Positions 7,448 through 14,689 of a DNA stretch of 20,433 nt are shown one piece after another. This DNA is from JAAYCB01 sp012744395 (lineage in GTDB: Bacteria > Planctomycetota > Planctomycetia > Pirellulales > Thermoguttaceae), in assembly GCA_028703175.1 (NCBI GenBank), contig JAQVNJ010000113.1, positions 1 to 20,433 of the forward strand, written 5' to 3'. Position numbers and translations under genes: made by a program. Positions within the stretch are counted from its first letter, which is position 1; every line of letters starts with the position of its first letter. A model generated the notes under the pieces. The model was not told the origin of the DNA, ran no database searches, and saw nothing but the letters and a program-made list of their open reading frames with translations.

Positions 7448-8119
7448 GTGAGCCAACCCGACCGACTGCCGCCGCCGATTGGACGCGTCCTCCTGGCGTG
7501 CCTTGCCGTCGCCTGCGGCACTCTGGCCGCGTCCTCGCACGATTCCACGAGTTCGGCCCCTCATTGCGATCCCTCACCGCCGGTGATCGTCGCCCCTCCC
7601 GACCGGGCCGTGCTGATGTCGGGAAACCTCGATGTGATCTATCGCGGCGGCGATACGTCCTTGAAAGTCGACTCCCAGCCGAAAGACTGGGACCCCAACT
7701 ACGCCGCGCCGGTGCGTGTCGGGCATCTCCACTTGAGCCCGGGCATGCACCGCCTGGAAATCGGCGAGCGACGCATTCTGTTTTGCGTGGCCTTGAATGA
7801 AATGGAGCACGACGGCCCCTCCGATTGGCCGATCCACAAGCTCCACACAATGAGCCACGAAGCGGACCGTTGCACCGAGTGCCACCAGACACAGCCGAGC
7901 GGCAATCGGCTCGCGGTCGGGCTGGCGCGGATCCCGCAGGCGTGCATGGAATGCCACCGTCAAGACGAGCTGAAAGAACCGCACCAGCCGTTCGCAAGCC
8001 TCCCGGCCGACTGCCGCCAGTGCCACGCCCTGCACGGTTCGCCATTTCCGTCGCTGCTGAAGGCCCCGAAACAGAAAATCCTCGACCAGTTCACTCGCGT
8101 CGCCCCGCAAGCCAAGTGA
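7448..8119 (+). CDS. Exported triheme cytochrome c (doubled-CXXCH type)
   Basis: A 223-residue electron-transfer protein acting outside the cytoplasmic membrane. It has three haem-attachment motifs: CTECH at 142-146, CMECH at 166-170 and CRQCH at 189-193, the last two 23 residues apart as in doubled-CXXCH domains. Extra histidines at 130, 133, 137 and 178 could be distal ligands. The N-terminus has a hydrophobic signal (residues 11-25) with LLAC and AVAC, either an imperfect lipobox. Residues 45-115 form a beta-rich region with GMHRLEIGE that often precedes such haem domains. The start is GTG with GGAG seven bases upstream; the frame is open further upstream through a DNA repeat and is not protein-like there. 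It converges with the HAD gene, 46 bases away. The electron partner is unknown. Confidence 0.88.
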   Translation: MSQPDRLPPPIGRVLLACLAVACGTLAASSHDSTSSAPHCDPSPPVIVAPPDRAVLMSGNLDVIYRGGDTSLKVDSQPKDWDPNYAAPVRVGHLHLSPGMHRLEIGERRILFCVALNEMEHDGPSDWPIHKLHTMSHEADRCTECHQTQPSGNRLAVGLARIPQACMECHRQDELKEPHQPFASLPADCRQCHALHGSPFPSLLKAPKQKILDQFTRVAPQAK

Positions 8120-8165
8120 GCGGCCGGAGGAATTCGGCCATTCGCGGCGTCTCCAGCGGGCCGCT

Positions 8166-8840
8166 TCAACCGGCCCGTTCCAGAAGACCGCGAAACACCT
8201 CGGGGCCGAGTTCGTCGAGCGAATCGACCACCAGGTCGGCATCTGAAAGCTCTTCCCGAGTCCTCCCCGTGCTGGCCATCCCCACGCACCGCATCCCTGC
8301 GGCCCTCGCGGCTGCGATCCCCGGCGGCGCGTCTTCGACCACGATGCACCGCTCCGGCGCTAGCCCGAGGCGCTCGGCGGCGAGCAGGAAGACCTCCGGG
8401 TCCGGCTTGCCGCGCGTGACGTCGCCGGCCGTGACGACGGCAGAAAACGGATGCTTCGCGCCGAGCCGCTCGGCCACGAGGGCCACGTTCGCCGGCGGAC
8501 CGGAAGAGCCGATCGCCGTTGGAATACCGGCAGCCGCAAGCCCTTCCAGCAACCGCTCGACGCCCGGCATTGCCGGAAAATTCTCGGCGATGATCCGGCG
8601 AAAGGCATCTTCCTTGCGGTCGTCGAATCGCTGGATCGCCGCGGCGTCGTCGCCGAGTTCGGGCCAGAGAAGCGCGATGATCTCGCGGCTCGTCCGCCCG
8701 AACGTCGCAGCGAACTGCTCCTCGGACATCGCGGCGCCTTCCTCGCCGGCCACGATGTTCCAGCTCTGGAAGTGCGCACGGTAGGTGTCCACGAGCACCC
8801 CGTCCATGTCGAAGATCACGGCCATCCGGCGGAGAGTCAT
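8166..8840 (-). CDS. HAD-superfamily hydrolase, beta-phosphoglucomutase-like
   Basis: A 224-residue cytoplasmic phosphatase or sugar-phosphate mutase of HAD subfamily IA. All four motifs are present: motif I DMDGVLVDT at 11-19 (nucleophile D11, acid/base D13), motif II GSSGPP around 111-116, motif III Lys in RGKPDPEVF (K145), and motif IV VVEDAPPGIAAA (E169, D170). The helical cap lies between about 20 and 90, and the motif order with VVEDAPPG is typical of beta-phosphoglucomutase and related phosphatases. The substrate is not determinable. The ATG at 8840 has an AGGGGA ten bases upstream; an ATG five codons later lacks one. It lies 105 bases downstream of the Ni-SOD gene on the same strand, with a hairpin in between. 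Confidence 0.9.
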   Translation of the reverse strand: MTLRRMAVIFDMDGVLVDTYRAHFQSWNIVAGEEGAAMSEEQFAATFGRTSREIIALLWPELGDDAAAIQRFDDRKEDAFRRIIAENFPAMPGVERLLEGLAAAGIPTAIGSSGPPANVALVAERLGAKHPFSAVVTAGDVTRGKPDPEVFLLAAERLGLAPERCIVVEDAPPGIAAARAAGMRCVGMASTGRTREELSDADLVVDSLDELGPEVFRGLLERAG

Positions 8841-8868
8841 TCCTGGATCGTCCCCTGAACAAATCCAC

Positions 8869-8907
8869 GGGGCGGCAGGGGCCTGGTTGCCGTGCCCTCG
8901 CCGCCCC
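8869..8907 (-). terminator. Strong hairpin between Ni-SOD and HAD genes
   Basis: GGGGCGGCAGGG (8869-8880) pairs with CCCT and GCCGCCCC (8895-8907) with one bulged C and a 14-base loop. On the minus strand it begins 38 bases after the Ni-SOD stop and is followed by GTGGATTTGTT, a poor T-tract. It may end or stabilise the sodN transcript, or cut readthrough into the HAD gene. Confidence 0.4.
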
Positions 8908-8945
8908 GCGGAGCATCCATCAGCCATCCGCGATCGCCGCGGACC

Positions 8946-9428
8946 TCAATGGCTGGTCCCAAAATACTCGTGCTCGAAATCGTGCACTAGCTGCTTCAGC
9001 TTATCCGTATTGGCCGTGTCGGTCGTCTGCTTGGCCTTCATCGCATAGACGAGCATCTCGTGAAGCCGGGTGAGCTGCTTCACATATTTCGTCCTCGTCG
9101 CCTGATCGTCCTCGGGCGTGAGCGGCTTGAGCCGCTGGGTCATGAAATACTGCGTGACGATATGCTGGAACTCGTCGCAGTGGGCCTCCTTGTTCATCAC
9201 CCATCGCGTGATCTGGTTGTGGTCCTGGGGGTCCTTCGAGAGCGCGACGATCTCCTGCATCGACTTCTCGATCGTCGTGATGTGCTCGTAGAGCAGCTTG
9301 ACCCGGGTCGGATCGTCGTAAATCCCGCATGGAATCTCGCAGTGCGCCGAAGCGCGCAGCGACCATGCCGCCAGCGAGGCCACGGCAACCATCGGCACGG
9401 CCACCTTCCACCAGTTCTGTCTCGTCAT
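8946..9428 (-). CDS. sodN: Nickel superoxide dismutase with an export signal
   Basis: Converts superoxide to oxygen and hydrogen peroxide at a nickel site. The nickel hook HCEIPCGIYDD is at residues 29-39: His1, Cys2, Cys6 and Tyr9 of the mature enzyme are H29, C30, C34 and Y37; position 3 is Glu where many have Asp. The remaining 120 or so residues form the expected helical bundle, with HCDEFQHIVTQYF and LVHDFEHEYFG. Residues 1-28 (MTRQNWWKVA, a hydrophobic core, then ASA) look like a Sec signal with cleavage directly before H29, which would expose the N-terminal amine that binds nickel. This differs from the short leader removed by SodX in Streptomyces; no sodX is nearby. The start has AGGAG eight bases upstream. 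It may be transcribed towards the HAD gene. Confidence 0.93.
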   Translation of the reverse strand: MTRQNWWKVAVPMVAVASLAAWSLRASAHCEIPCGIYDDPTRVKLLYEHITTIEKSMQEIVALSKDPQDHNQITRWVMNKEAHCDEFQHIVTQYFMTQRLKPLTPEDDQATRTKYVKQLTRLHEMLVYAMKAKQTTDTANTDKLKQLVHDFEHEYFGTSH

Positions 9429-10039
9429 CGTCCAGTCTCCTGTCGGGCTTGAACCGCGCGGTCGCCGGGCCGTTCTTCCCGGCCGGCGCCCCGCAAAGAA
9501 GTGAATCGGCGTCGCCCCCATTGTAGAGACCCCTTCCAGGGGCAATCCGAGTAGCAGCCCTCGGCACCCCCACAATGGGCCACAAGGTCGCGCCGCCGTA
9601 TCAGGTGCGGGGCAAACCGTTTGGGAAAGGGCCCGGGGCCGGCGGGCAGAGCGTCCCGCAGAATCGGGCGATTGCAGGGAGCCTTTCGGCGCCCCGGCCA
9701 CAAGAGCCGGACTGCGTCGTTGCAGCGATCCCCCGCCGAACCGCCCGCCGTTGCCGCAATCGGGGCAAGCAGTGAGCTGGCGGGACACTTTTGCTGGCCC
9801 GCGCCGGCCAACCCGGCATCTGTGGCAAAACGCCGCGCCGGCCCGCGGGAGTCATCAGCCGGGGCTTCTTCGACGGTCGTGGGCCGCCGCAAGTGCGGCG
9901 CGGAAGTGAAGCCGACTCGGGTCAGGCGTGTTCACTTGCGGTTCGGAGCCATGATCGGCGCATGAATCGTCGGCGCTTGAGGGCGGGCGAGGTCCGTGCG
10001 CCGCCCCCAACCGGATCGTTGGCTCCGGTGCGTGGACGG
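9429..10039. other. 611-base gap upstream of sodN
   Basis: No protein-like frame was found. On the minus strand TACAAT (9520-9525) could be a sodN -10 about 95 bases before the start, with GATTGC 16 bases further up, a weak pair. CCCATTGT (9517-9524) is inverted at 9572-9579, and CCCCT-TCC-AGGGG (9530-9542) forms a small hairpin between them. Frames with CPDC and scattered Gly-Ser-Leu-Gln strings appear, but no gene is supported. Confidence 0.45.
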
Positions 10040-10567
10040 CTACCCGACGAGGACGCCCTCAAGCTCGAGCAGCCGACGTTTCAGATCGATGCCTCCGGGG
10101 GCGGAGAAACCGCCCAAGCGACGGTCCGAGCCGAGAACGCGGTGGCAGGGGACGATCAGCGGCACCCGATTCGACGCCAGGCACTGCCCAACCGCTCTGG
10201 CGGCTTTGGGTGAGCCGGCGGAGGCCGCCAAAGCGGCGTACGTTGTTGTCTGGCCGAACAGCACCTCGCGGCAAGCGCTGGCCACCCGCCTCTGGAAGGG
10301 CGTCCTTCCGTTGAAATCTACGGCAACGGCGCGAAAATCGACGGGCTCGCCGGCTGCGTAGGCCGCGAGCCGTTCAATCAGCGGCGGATCGACCGACCCG
10401 GCCGGACGGTCTGGCCGGACGGAAACCTCCAACGCACCCAGCGCTGCCTCGCGTGTCGCGTGGCCAATCGAGAGACGTGCCACCGCGACGTGATGCCAGC
10501 AAATGCCCATCCATCCGAGTGGTGAACGGAAGCACGTGCAATAAATGGCTCGGTGCTTTACTTGCAT
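10040..10567 (-). CDS. ogt: Methylated-DNA--protein-cysteine S-methyltransferase
   Basis: Suicide DNA-repair protein that moves alkyl groups from O6-alkylguanine to its own cysteine. The 175-residue protein has a short N-terminal domain, then the conserved DNA-binding part: TPFQRRVASACREV at 89-102, GQTTTYAALAASAG near 106-118, ARAVGQCLASNRVPLIVPCHRV at 123-144 with nucleophile C141 and the arginine finger R124, then GGFSAPGGIDLKRRLLELE. The ATG has GAGGA ten bases upstream; a TTG twelve codons earlier is less likely. There is no neighbouring ada regulator or alkA, so it is probably a stand-alone Ogt-type enzyme; the symbol follows type rather than proven orthology. Confidence 0.92.
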   Translation of the reverse strand: MQVKHRAIYCTCFRSPLGWMGICWHHVAVARLSIGHATREAALGALEVSVRPDRPAGSVDPPLIERLAAYAAGEPVDFRAVAVDFNGRTPFQRRVASACREVLFGQTTTYAALAASAGSPKAARAVGQCLASNRVPLIVPCHRVLGSDRRLGGFSAPGGIDLKRRLLELEGVLVG

Positions 10568-10592
10568 AGCGTGAAAGTCCTCGCGAGAGCGG

Positions 10593-10667
10593 GCAAGGTT
10601 CAAGGTTCGTCGACATCGGGTCTTGATTGCGATCGCTCGACCCTGGACCTTGGATGTTGAACCTTGC
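10593..10667. repeat. Inverted repeat GCAAGGTTCAA ... TTGAACCTTGC
   Basis: Positions 10593-10603 and 10657-10667 are perfect 11-bp inverted copies separated by 53 bases, just upstream of the alkyltransferase gene. Related TTGAACCTTGAA-like wording also occurs at 5549-5560 in another gap, which suggests a dispersed intergenic element. Confidence 0.55.
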
Positions 10668-10802
10668 GCGAAAGACGACGTTCCGGGCGGCCCGAAATCC
10701 CAGTCGCCAGTCCGCCGACTCAGCGGCGTCGATCCGCTTGAAGGCGGGCGCGGCGAGCACGAAACACCCGTCTTCCTCCATTAGCTCAGTTGGGGGGCGG
10801 CT

Positions 10803-10832
10803 TTGACAGTCTCTCCGCACCCCTCCTATACT
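10803..10832 (+). promoter_or_regulatory. Sigma70-type promoter
   Basis: TTGACA (10803-10808) and TATACT (10827-10832) are separated by 18 bases; the -35 is perfect and the -10 has five of six consensus bases. It points to the 247-residue gene at 11021 and implies a leader of roughly 180 bases. Confidence 0.6.
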
Positions 10833-11020
10833 ACACTCAGGTTGCCGACCGGACGAGTTGCGGGGCGCCGCCCCCTCAATCAGCGGGGGGCCGTGCCTTG
10901 CCGGCCTTGGTGGGGCCCGGGGCAAGACCGACCCGAAGAGGCGGCCCCTTTGGGCGCCAGTCTGGCCATGCGGAGAATACACCAGTTATCGATCGTGAGC
11001 GGTGGAAGGAATTGCCCCGG

Positions 11021-11764
11021 ATGACGCCTTACAGTTCACTCTGCGACGACTTTTACGTCAACATGAATCTGAGCACGGAGATGGACCTGCCGGCCAACCG
11101 TGAAACGGTGCTCCATTTCTTTGAACGCGTCCAGAAAAAATACCCCACGATGCGCAACTTCTACAGCCGCGATCGGGGCGACTTCATCCTCGAAGAGGAT
11201 AAGGACCAGGGGAGCTATCGCTGGTGCACGATCGAATCCCGCCGGGTCTGCTCGGGGCACGTCAATCCGGAAACCATCGACAGCGCGCTCGCGCAGCACC
11301 GCCTCGTGCTCGATCTGGCCCCTTACGATCTCTCCGTCAGCCCGCTGGACTGCGAGGCCCTCGACCTGCTCTACGGGTTCGATTACACCTACCGGGGGAA
11401 CCACAATCAACTCGTCACCGAAGCCCTGGGGGTCAGTCCCTCCTTCGAGCGGATGCTCGACATCCCAGGCTCGACGGTCATCAACCACGAGCCCTCGCTC
11501 ACGCTCGCGCTTGACGACGACTGCCGGATCCAGTGCCGCTTGAGCATCGAGAACCGCACGAACGCCTATCAGATTCGAACCGGCGAGTATCCCGAGGAGC
11601 AGCTCAGCGTCTACGTGACGGCCAGGCAGTATGGCAGCCTCAAGGCGAACGCCACCTTCAGCAAGACGCTCTCCCAGCTCGAAGGCATCTGCCGCGACCT
11701 GATCGAGAATTACGCCATCGAGCATGTTCTCCAACCGCTCCAGCGAACCATCGCGCTGAAGTAG
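11021..11764 (+). CDS. Protein of unknown function (247 aa)
   Basis: A soluble 247-residue protein with no signal peptide or membrane segment; I do not recognise the family. The first 40 residues (MTPYSSLCDDFYVNMNLSTE, then LPANRETVLHFFERVQKKYP) look like a strand followed by a helix. The middle has SRRVCSGHVNPETIDSALAQH and a PYDLSVSPLDCEALDLLYGFDYTYRGNHN-like stretch. The end has beta strands (RLSIENRTNAYQIRTGEY, QLSVYVTARQYGSL) and a long helix (KTLSQLEGICRDLIENY). It behaves like a two-domain alpha/beta cytoplasmic protein conserved in planctomycetes, but that is an impression, not a search result. The ATG has AAGGA ten bases upstream; the earlier in-frame start at 10790 would precede the promoter. 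Confidence 0.8.
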   Translation: MTPYSSLCDDFYVNMNLSTEMDLPANRETVLHFFERVQKKYPTMRNFYSRDRGDFILEEDKDQGSYRWCTIESRRVCSGHVNPETIDSALAQHRLVLDLAPYDLSVSPLDCEALDLLYGFDYTYRGNHNQLVTEALGVSPSFERMLDIPGSTVINHEPSLTLALDDDCRIQCRLSIENRTNAYQIRTGEYPEEQLSVYVTARQYGSLKANATFSKTLSQLEGICRDLIENYAIEHVLQPLQRTIALK

Positions 11765-11968
11765 CCGCAGCAGCGATGCCTTTCGAAGCGGAGCATGACC
11801 GCCCGAACCAAGTGCCGGAGCGCAACCATTGGCGGGGAGTGTTTGGTTTCTTGCCCGGCAAAAGGCTGTTCCCGCGGGCAGGAGAGGCTTGGGCGCTGCG
11901 GCAACGGGTCTGTCTTCTCCTGGCCGGCCCCGCGGCGACTGCCTCGCGCCCCCGCCGGCCAGGCCCGG

Positions 11969-14689
11969 TCAGGGCGCCAGCCCGGCGACAGTGGACTCGA
12001 ATCGGTAATGTCCCGCCGCGATGCGAAAACCGGCGGCGCCTTCCAGGGGCGGCAGCCCATCGACGCCCGGAGACTGGGAGGCCGGCTTGGCGTTTTCGAG
12101 AATACCCTCCGGGTGCGCCGCTGGAATATAGACGCTCGCCGTGGTATTGGGCGGAATCGTTAAGGCGAGCGTGAACTTGTCGCGATCGATCTGCCATTCG
12201 ACGCGGATCGCGCCCCGGGCGGATTCGTAGCGCGCCTTGACGGAACTCAGGCCGCTTGGGGGCCGCGGGTGAATGACGAAATGTTTGTAGCCCGGCTGGC
12301 TCGCATCGGGATTCAGTCCGACGATCATTCTCCAAATCCACTCGCCGGCACCGCTCAGACCGACGTGGCTGAAGTCATTCATGATGTCGGGATTGAAACC
12401 CAAGTCCTTGCGCCAGCCGTCAAATCGTTCCCAAATCGTCGTGGCCCCGCAGTCGATCATGTGGCGATACGACGGAAACTCCGGATTCATGGCAATCTTG
12501 TAGGCCAGATCCGCTTGGCCGTGCGCCGACAACGCCAGCAACAGCCGCTTGGTGCCGTGGATGCCCGTGGATAGTCTGCCGTCGTGGGCTTGGACCGCTG
12601 CCAGCAAGTGCTCCATCGCCTGCTTCTCGCGGAGTTCGTCTAATAAGCCCATTTCCAGCGGAATCGCATAGCAGGCTTGAGTGTCTCCCTGGATGCGCCC
12701 CTGTTCGTCCAGATAGGCCGCAGCAAACGCGTCGGTGATCTTCTGCGCCAACTCACGATACCGGGTCGCTTCGTCGTCTCTCCCCAGCGCGGCCGCCATC
12801 CTGGCCACCAACCGGGTCGAGTTGGCCCAGAAAGCCGTGGAGAACAGTTCCTTGGGGGTCAATGGCTGCGCGGGAGTGCGGGCCTGCGTCCAGGCGTCCG
12901 GCGAGCTGACCATGACCGCGTCCAGCCAATCGCTGTAGTCGTTTCCGCGGCTGTTTTTCCATAAATGATCCGGGTTGTCGCGAAGGATCGCCTCCACATA
13001 ACGCCGCGCGGGCTCATAAGAAGTTTCCAGCAGCCGCCGGTCGGCGAAGTTCACGTAGCTTGTCCAAGGAATGATCACTCCCCCATCGGACCAGGCCGGA
13101 GCCGACATCTTCTTCAGGTCATGCTTCGGCGCGGTGATCGAGAAATATCCGTCCCCTTCCTGCTCGTCGTGCATGTCGCGGACCCATTTTGTGCCAAGTC
13201 CGCCCACGTCCATGGCAAAACAGATCGACTGCCAGGATGACTCGCCGTCGCCCATCCACCCGTAGCGCTCGTTGCGCCCGGCGCAGTCGGTGACCACGCT
13301 GACCATATTCCCGCGATAGGTCCAAACGATGTTTCTCCAGAGCGCGGCCAGCGCGGGGTCGGATGCCTCCAGCGACCCGGTCACCCGCGTGGCGGAACCG
13401 ACGGCCAGCGCCGTCAGGCAATCCGCCGCCGGTTTCGAGGGCGCGCCGGTCACCTCAACGTAGCGGAAGCCGTGGTAGATGAGCGTTGGCTCGAACGCCT
13501 GCGGGCCGCCGCCTTTGAGGATAAAGGTATCCGTCGCGTCGGTCTTGCCGAGGTTGGCTGTATAAAGCATGCCGTCGGCGCCGATCATCTGCGCGTGGCG
13601 CAGCCGGACCGTCGTGCCGGCCGGACCGTCAAGCCGCACTCGGCAGAAGCCGGCGATGTTCCGCCCGAAGTCAAACACATAGACCCCTGGCTTGGGCTCG
13701 CTGATACCGATCGGCTCCAGGCGTTCGAGCACGCCGATCGGCTCGTTGGGCTGTGCGGAAAGCGACAACGGCCATGTGGGCGGTCTGGCCTCAACAGGCT
13801 GCCACGCGGCGTCCTGAAAACCCGGGCGATTCCAGTCTTCGGCTTCCTTGCGCGCGTCATAGGTCACTCCGTCGTAGATGTCGGCCTTTTGCCAGGGACC
13901 GTCCAGCGTGCATCTCCACGTCCCATCGGTCACGAGCGTTTGCAGGCTCCCGTCGGCTCGCTCCACTTCGACCTGGGCCAAGAGCCGCTTGATCCCATCG
14001 CCGTAGTATCTCCTGGAGACCGTCATCGGCTGGTACATTCCCCGCATGCGATACCAGCCGCCGGCCACGATTGCTCCGATGGCATTGGGGCCTTCTTGGA
14101 CCAGGTCCGTGACATCAACGGTCTGGTACAAGACGCGTTTGTTATAGTCGGTCCACTGCGGGGCGAGCATCTCCTCGCCGACACGGCGCCCGTTGATCCA
14201 GATCTCATAGCAGCCCAGCGCGGTGATGTACGCCGTGGCGCGGCGTATCGGACCGGGCACATCGAATTCCTTGCGGAACATCGGCACGGGAGCGGGCGGG
14301 TCGGCCTGTTCCGCGGGCTGCGGCGCGGCGATCCATTGGGCCTGCCAATCGGACGTGTCGAGCAGCGCCATCGACCATGCCGCCGGGCGGCTCCACGCGG
14401 ACGGCGCGCCCTCGCCATCCCAGACACGCACCTTCCAGTGGCATCTGGTGCGGCTGGCAAGCGGCTTGCCCGCGTATTCCACCCCGATCGTTGCGCCGGA
14501 ATCGACCTTACCGCTGTCCCACAGGTCGGCCCTGTCTTGATCCAGCAACTGCCTACTCGAGGCAACAAGCACGCGGTATCCCGTCTGCCGCTGCCCGCGT
14601 TGCGAGGGATCGCCTTCCGCATGCAATACCCAGCCCAATCGCGGCCGCGCCGCATCGATTGTCTTTTCTATTGGGGAGATTTCAGCCAT
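11969..14689 (-). CDS. GH78 alpha-L-rhamnosidase
   Basis: Hydrolase removing terminal alpha-L-rhamnose from glycans or glycosides by inversion. The 906-residue protein has the family order: an N-terminal Fn3-like domain (about 10-110), beta-sandwich domains (about 115-430, with YEIWINGRRVG at 161-171 and VFDFGRNIAGFCR at 338-350), an (alpha/alpha)6 barrel (about 440-790) and a C-terminal beta domain. The general-acid motif DCAGRNERYGW starts at D468, with R472 and E474; the general base is E754 in GATTIWERFDGW. The usual DxxxRDE has Asn473 here. No signal peptide is seen, so it is probably cytoplasmic and acts on imported oligosaccharides. Its ATG overlaps the start codon of the divergent DUF1559 gene; frames further upstream are not family-like. 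The ribosome-binding site is weak (AGG six bases before). Confidence 0.92.
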   Translation of the reverse strand: MAEISPIEKTIDAARPRLGWVLHAEGDPSQRGQRQTGYRVLVASSRQLLDQDRADLWDSGKVDSGATIGVEYAGKPLASRTRCHWKVRVWDGEGAPSAWSRPAAWSMALLDTSDWQAQWIAAPQPAEQADPPAPVPMFRKEFDVPGPIRRATAYITALGCYEIWINGRRVGEEMLAPQWTDYNKRVLYQTVDVTDLVQEGPNAIGAIVAGGWYRMRGMYQPMTVSRRYYGDGIKRLLAQVEVERADGSLQTLVTDGTWRCTLDGPWQKADIYDGVTYDARKEAEDWNRPGFQDAAWQPVEARPPTWPLSLSAQPNEPIGVLERLEPIGISEPKPGVYVFDFGRNIAGFCRVRLDGPAGTTVRLRHAQMIGADGMLYTANLGKTDATDTFILKGGGPQAFEPTLIYHGFRYVEVTGAPSKPAADCLTALAVGSATRVTGSLEASDPALAALWRNIVWTYRGNMVSVVTDCAGRNERYGWMGDGESSWQSICFAMDVGGLGTKWVRDMHDEQEGDGYFSITAPKHDLKKMSAPAWSDGGVIIPWTSYVNFADRRLLETSYEPARRYVEAILRDNPDHLWKNSRGNDYSDWLDAVMVSSPDAWTQARTPAQPLTPKELFSTAFWANSTRLVARMAAALGRDDEATRYRELAQKITDAFAAAYLDEQGRIQGDTQACYAIPLEMGLLDELREKQAMEHLLAAVQAHDGRLSTGIHGTKRLLLALSAHGQADLAYKIAMNPEFPSYRHMIDCGATTIWERFDGWRKDLGFNPDIMNDFSHVGLSGAGEWIWRMIVGLNPDASQPGYKHFVIHPRPPSGLSSVKARYESARGAIRVEWQIDRDKFTLALTIPPNTTASVYIPAAHPEGILENAKPASQSPGVDGLPPLEGAAGFRIAAGHYRFESTVAGLAP

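Larger units (their letters stand above)
10568..11020. other. 453-base divergent intergenic region
   Basis: It contains an 11-bp inverted repeat pair (10593-10667), a consensus-like plus-strand promoter (10803-10832) and a GC-rich leader of about 180 bases before the next gene. That leader includes GGGGC-GCC-GCCCC near 10861 and a hairpin at 10932-10954. No gene or known riboswitch motif was recognised. Confidence 0.5.

Noticed and set aside
9517..9731. Possible degenerate CRISPR-like repeats: CTACAATGGGG wording plus similar Gly-Ser-Leu-Gln-coding strings near 9521, 9672 and 9720 (minus strand).
   Set aside because: The spacing is irregular (48 and 151 bases), the copies share only about a dozen bases, and no cas gene is present. 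It is not an array.
10604..10780. Minus-strand frame beginning MEEDGCFVLAAPAFKRID upstream of the alkyltransferase gene.
   Set aside because: It has no clear ribosome-binding site, continues out of frame over the alkyltransferase gene and contains the intergenic inverted repeat; coding is not supported.
10778..10797. ATTAGCTCAGTTGG resembles the D-arm of a tRNA.
   Set aside because: No acceptor stem, anticodon arm or GGTTCRANNCC T-arm follows at the right distance; the sequence runs into a promoter instead.
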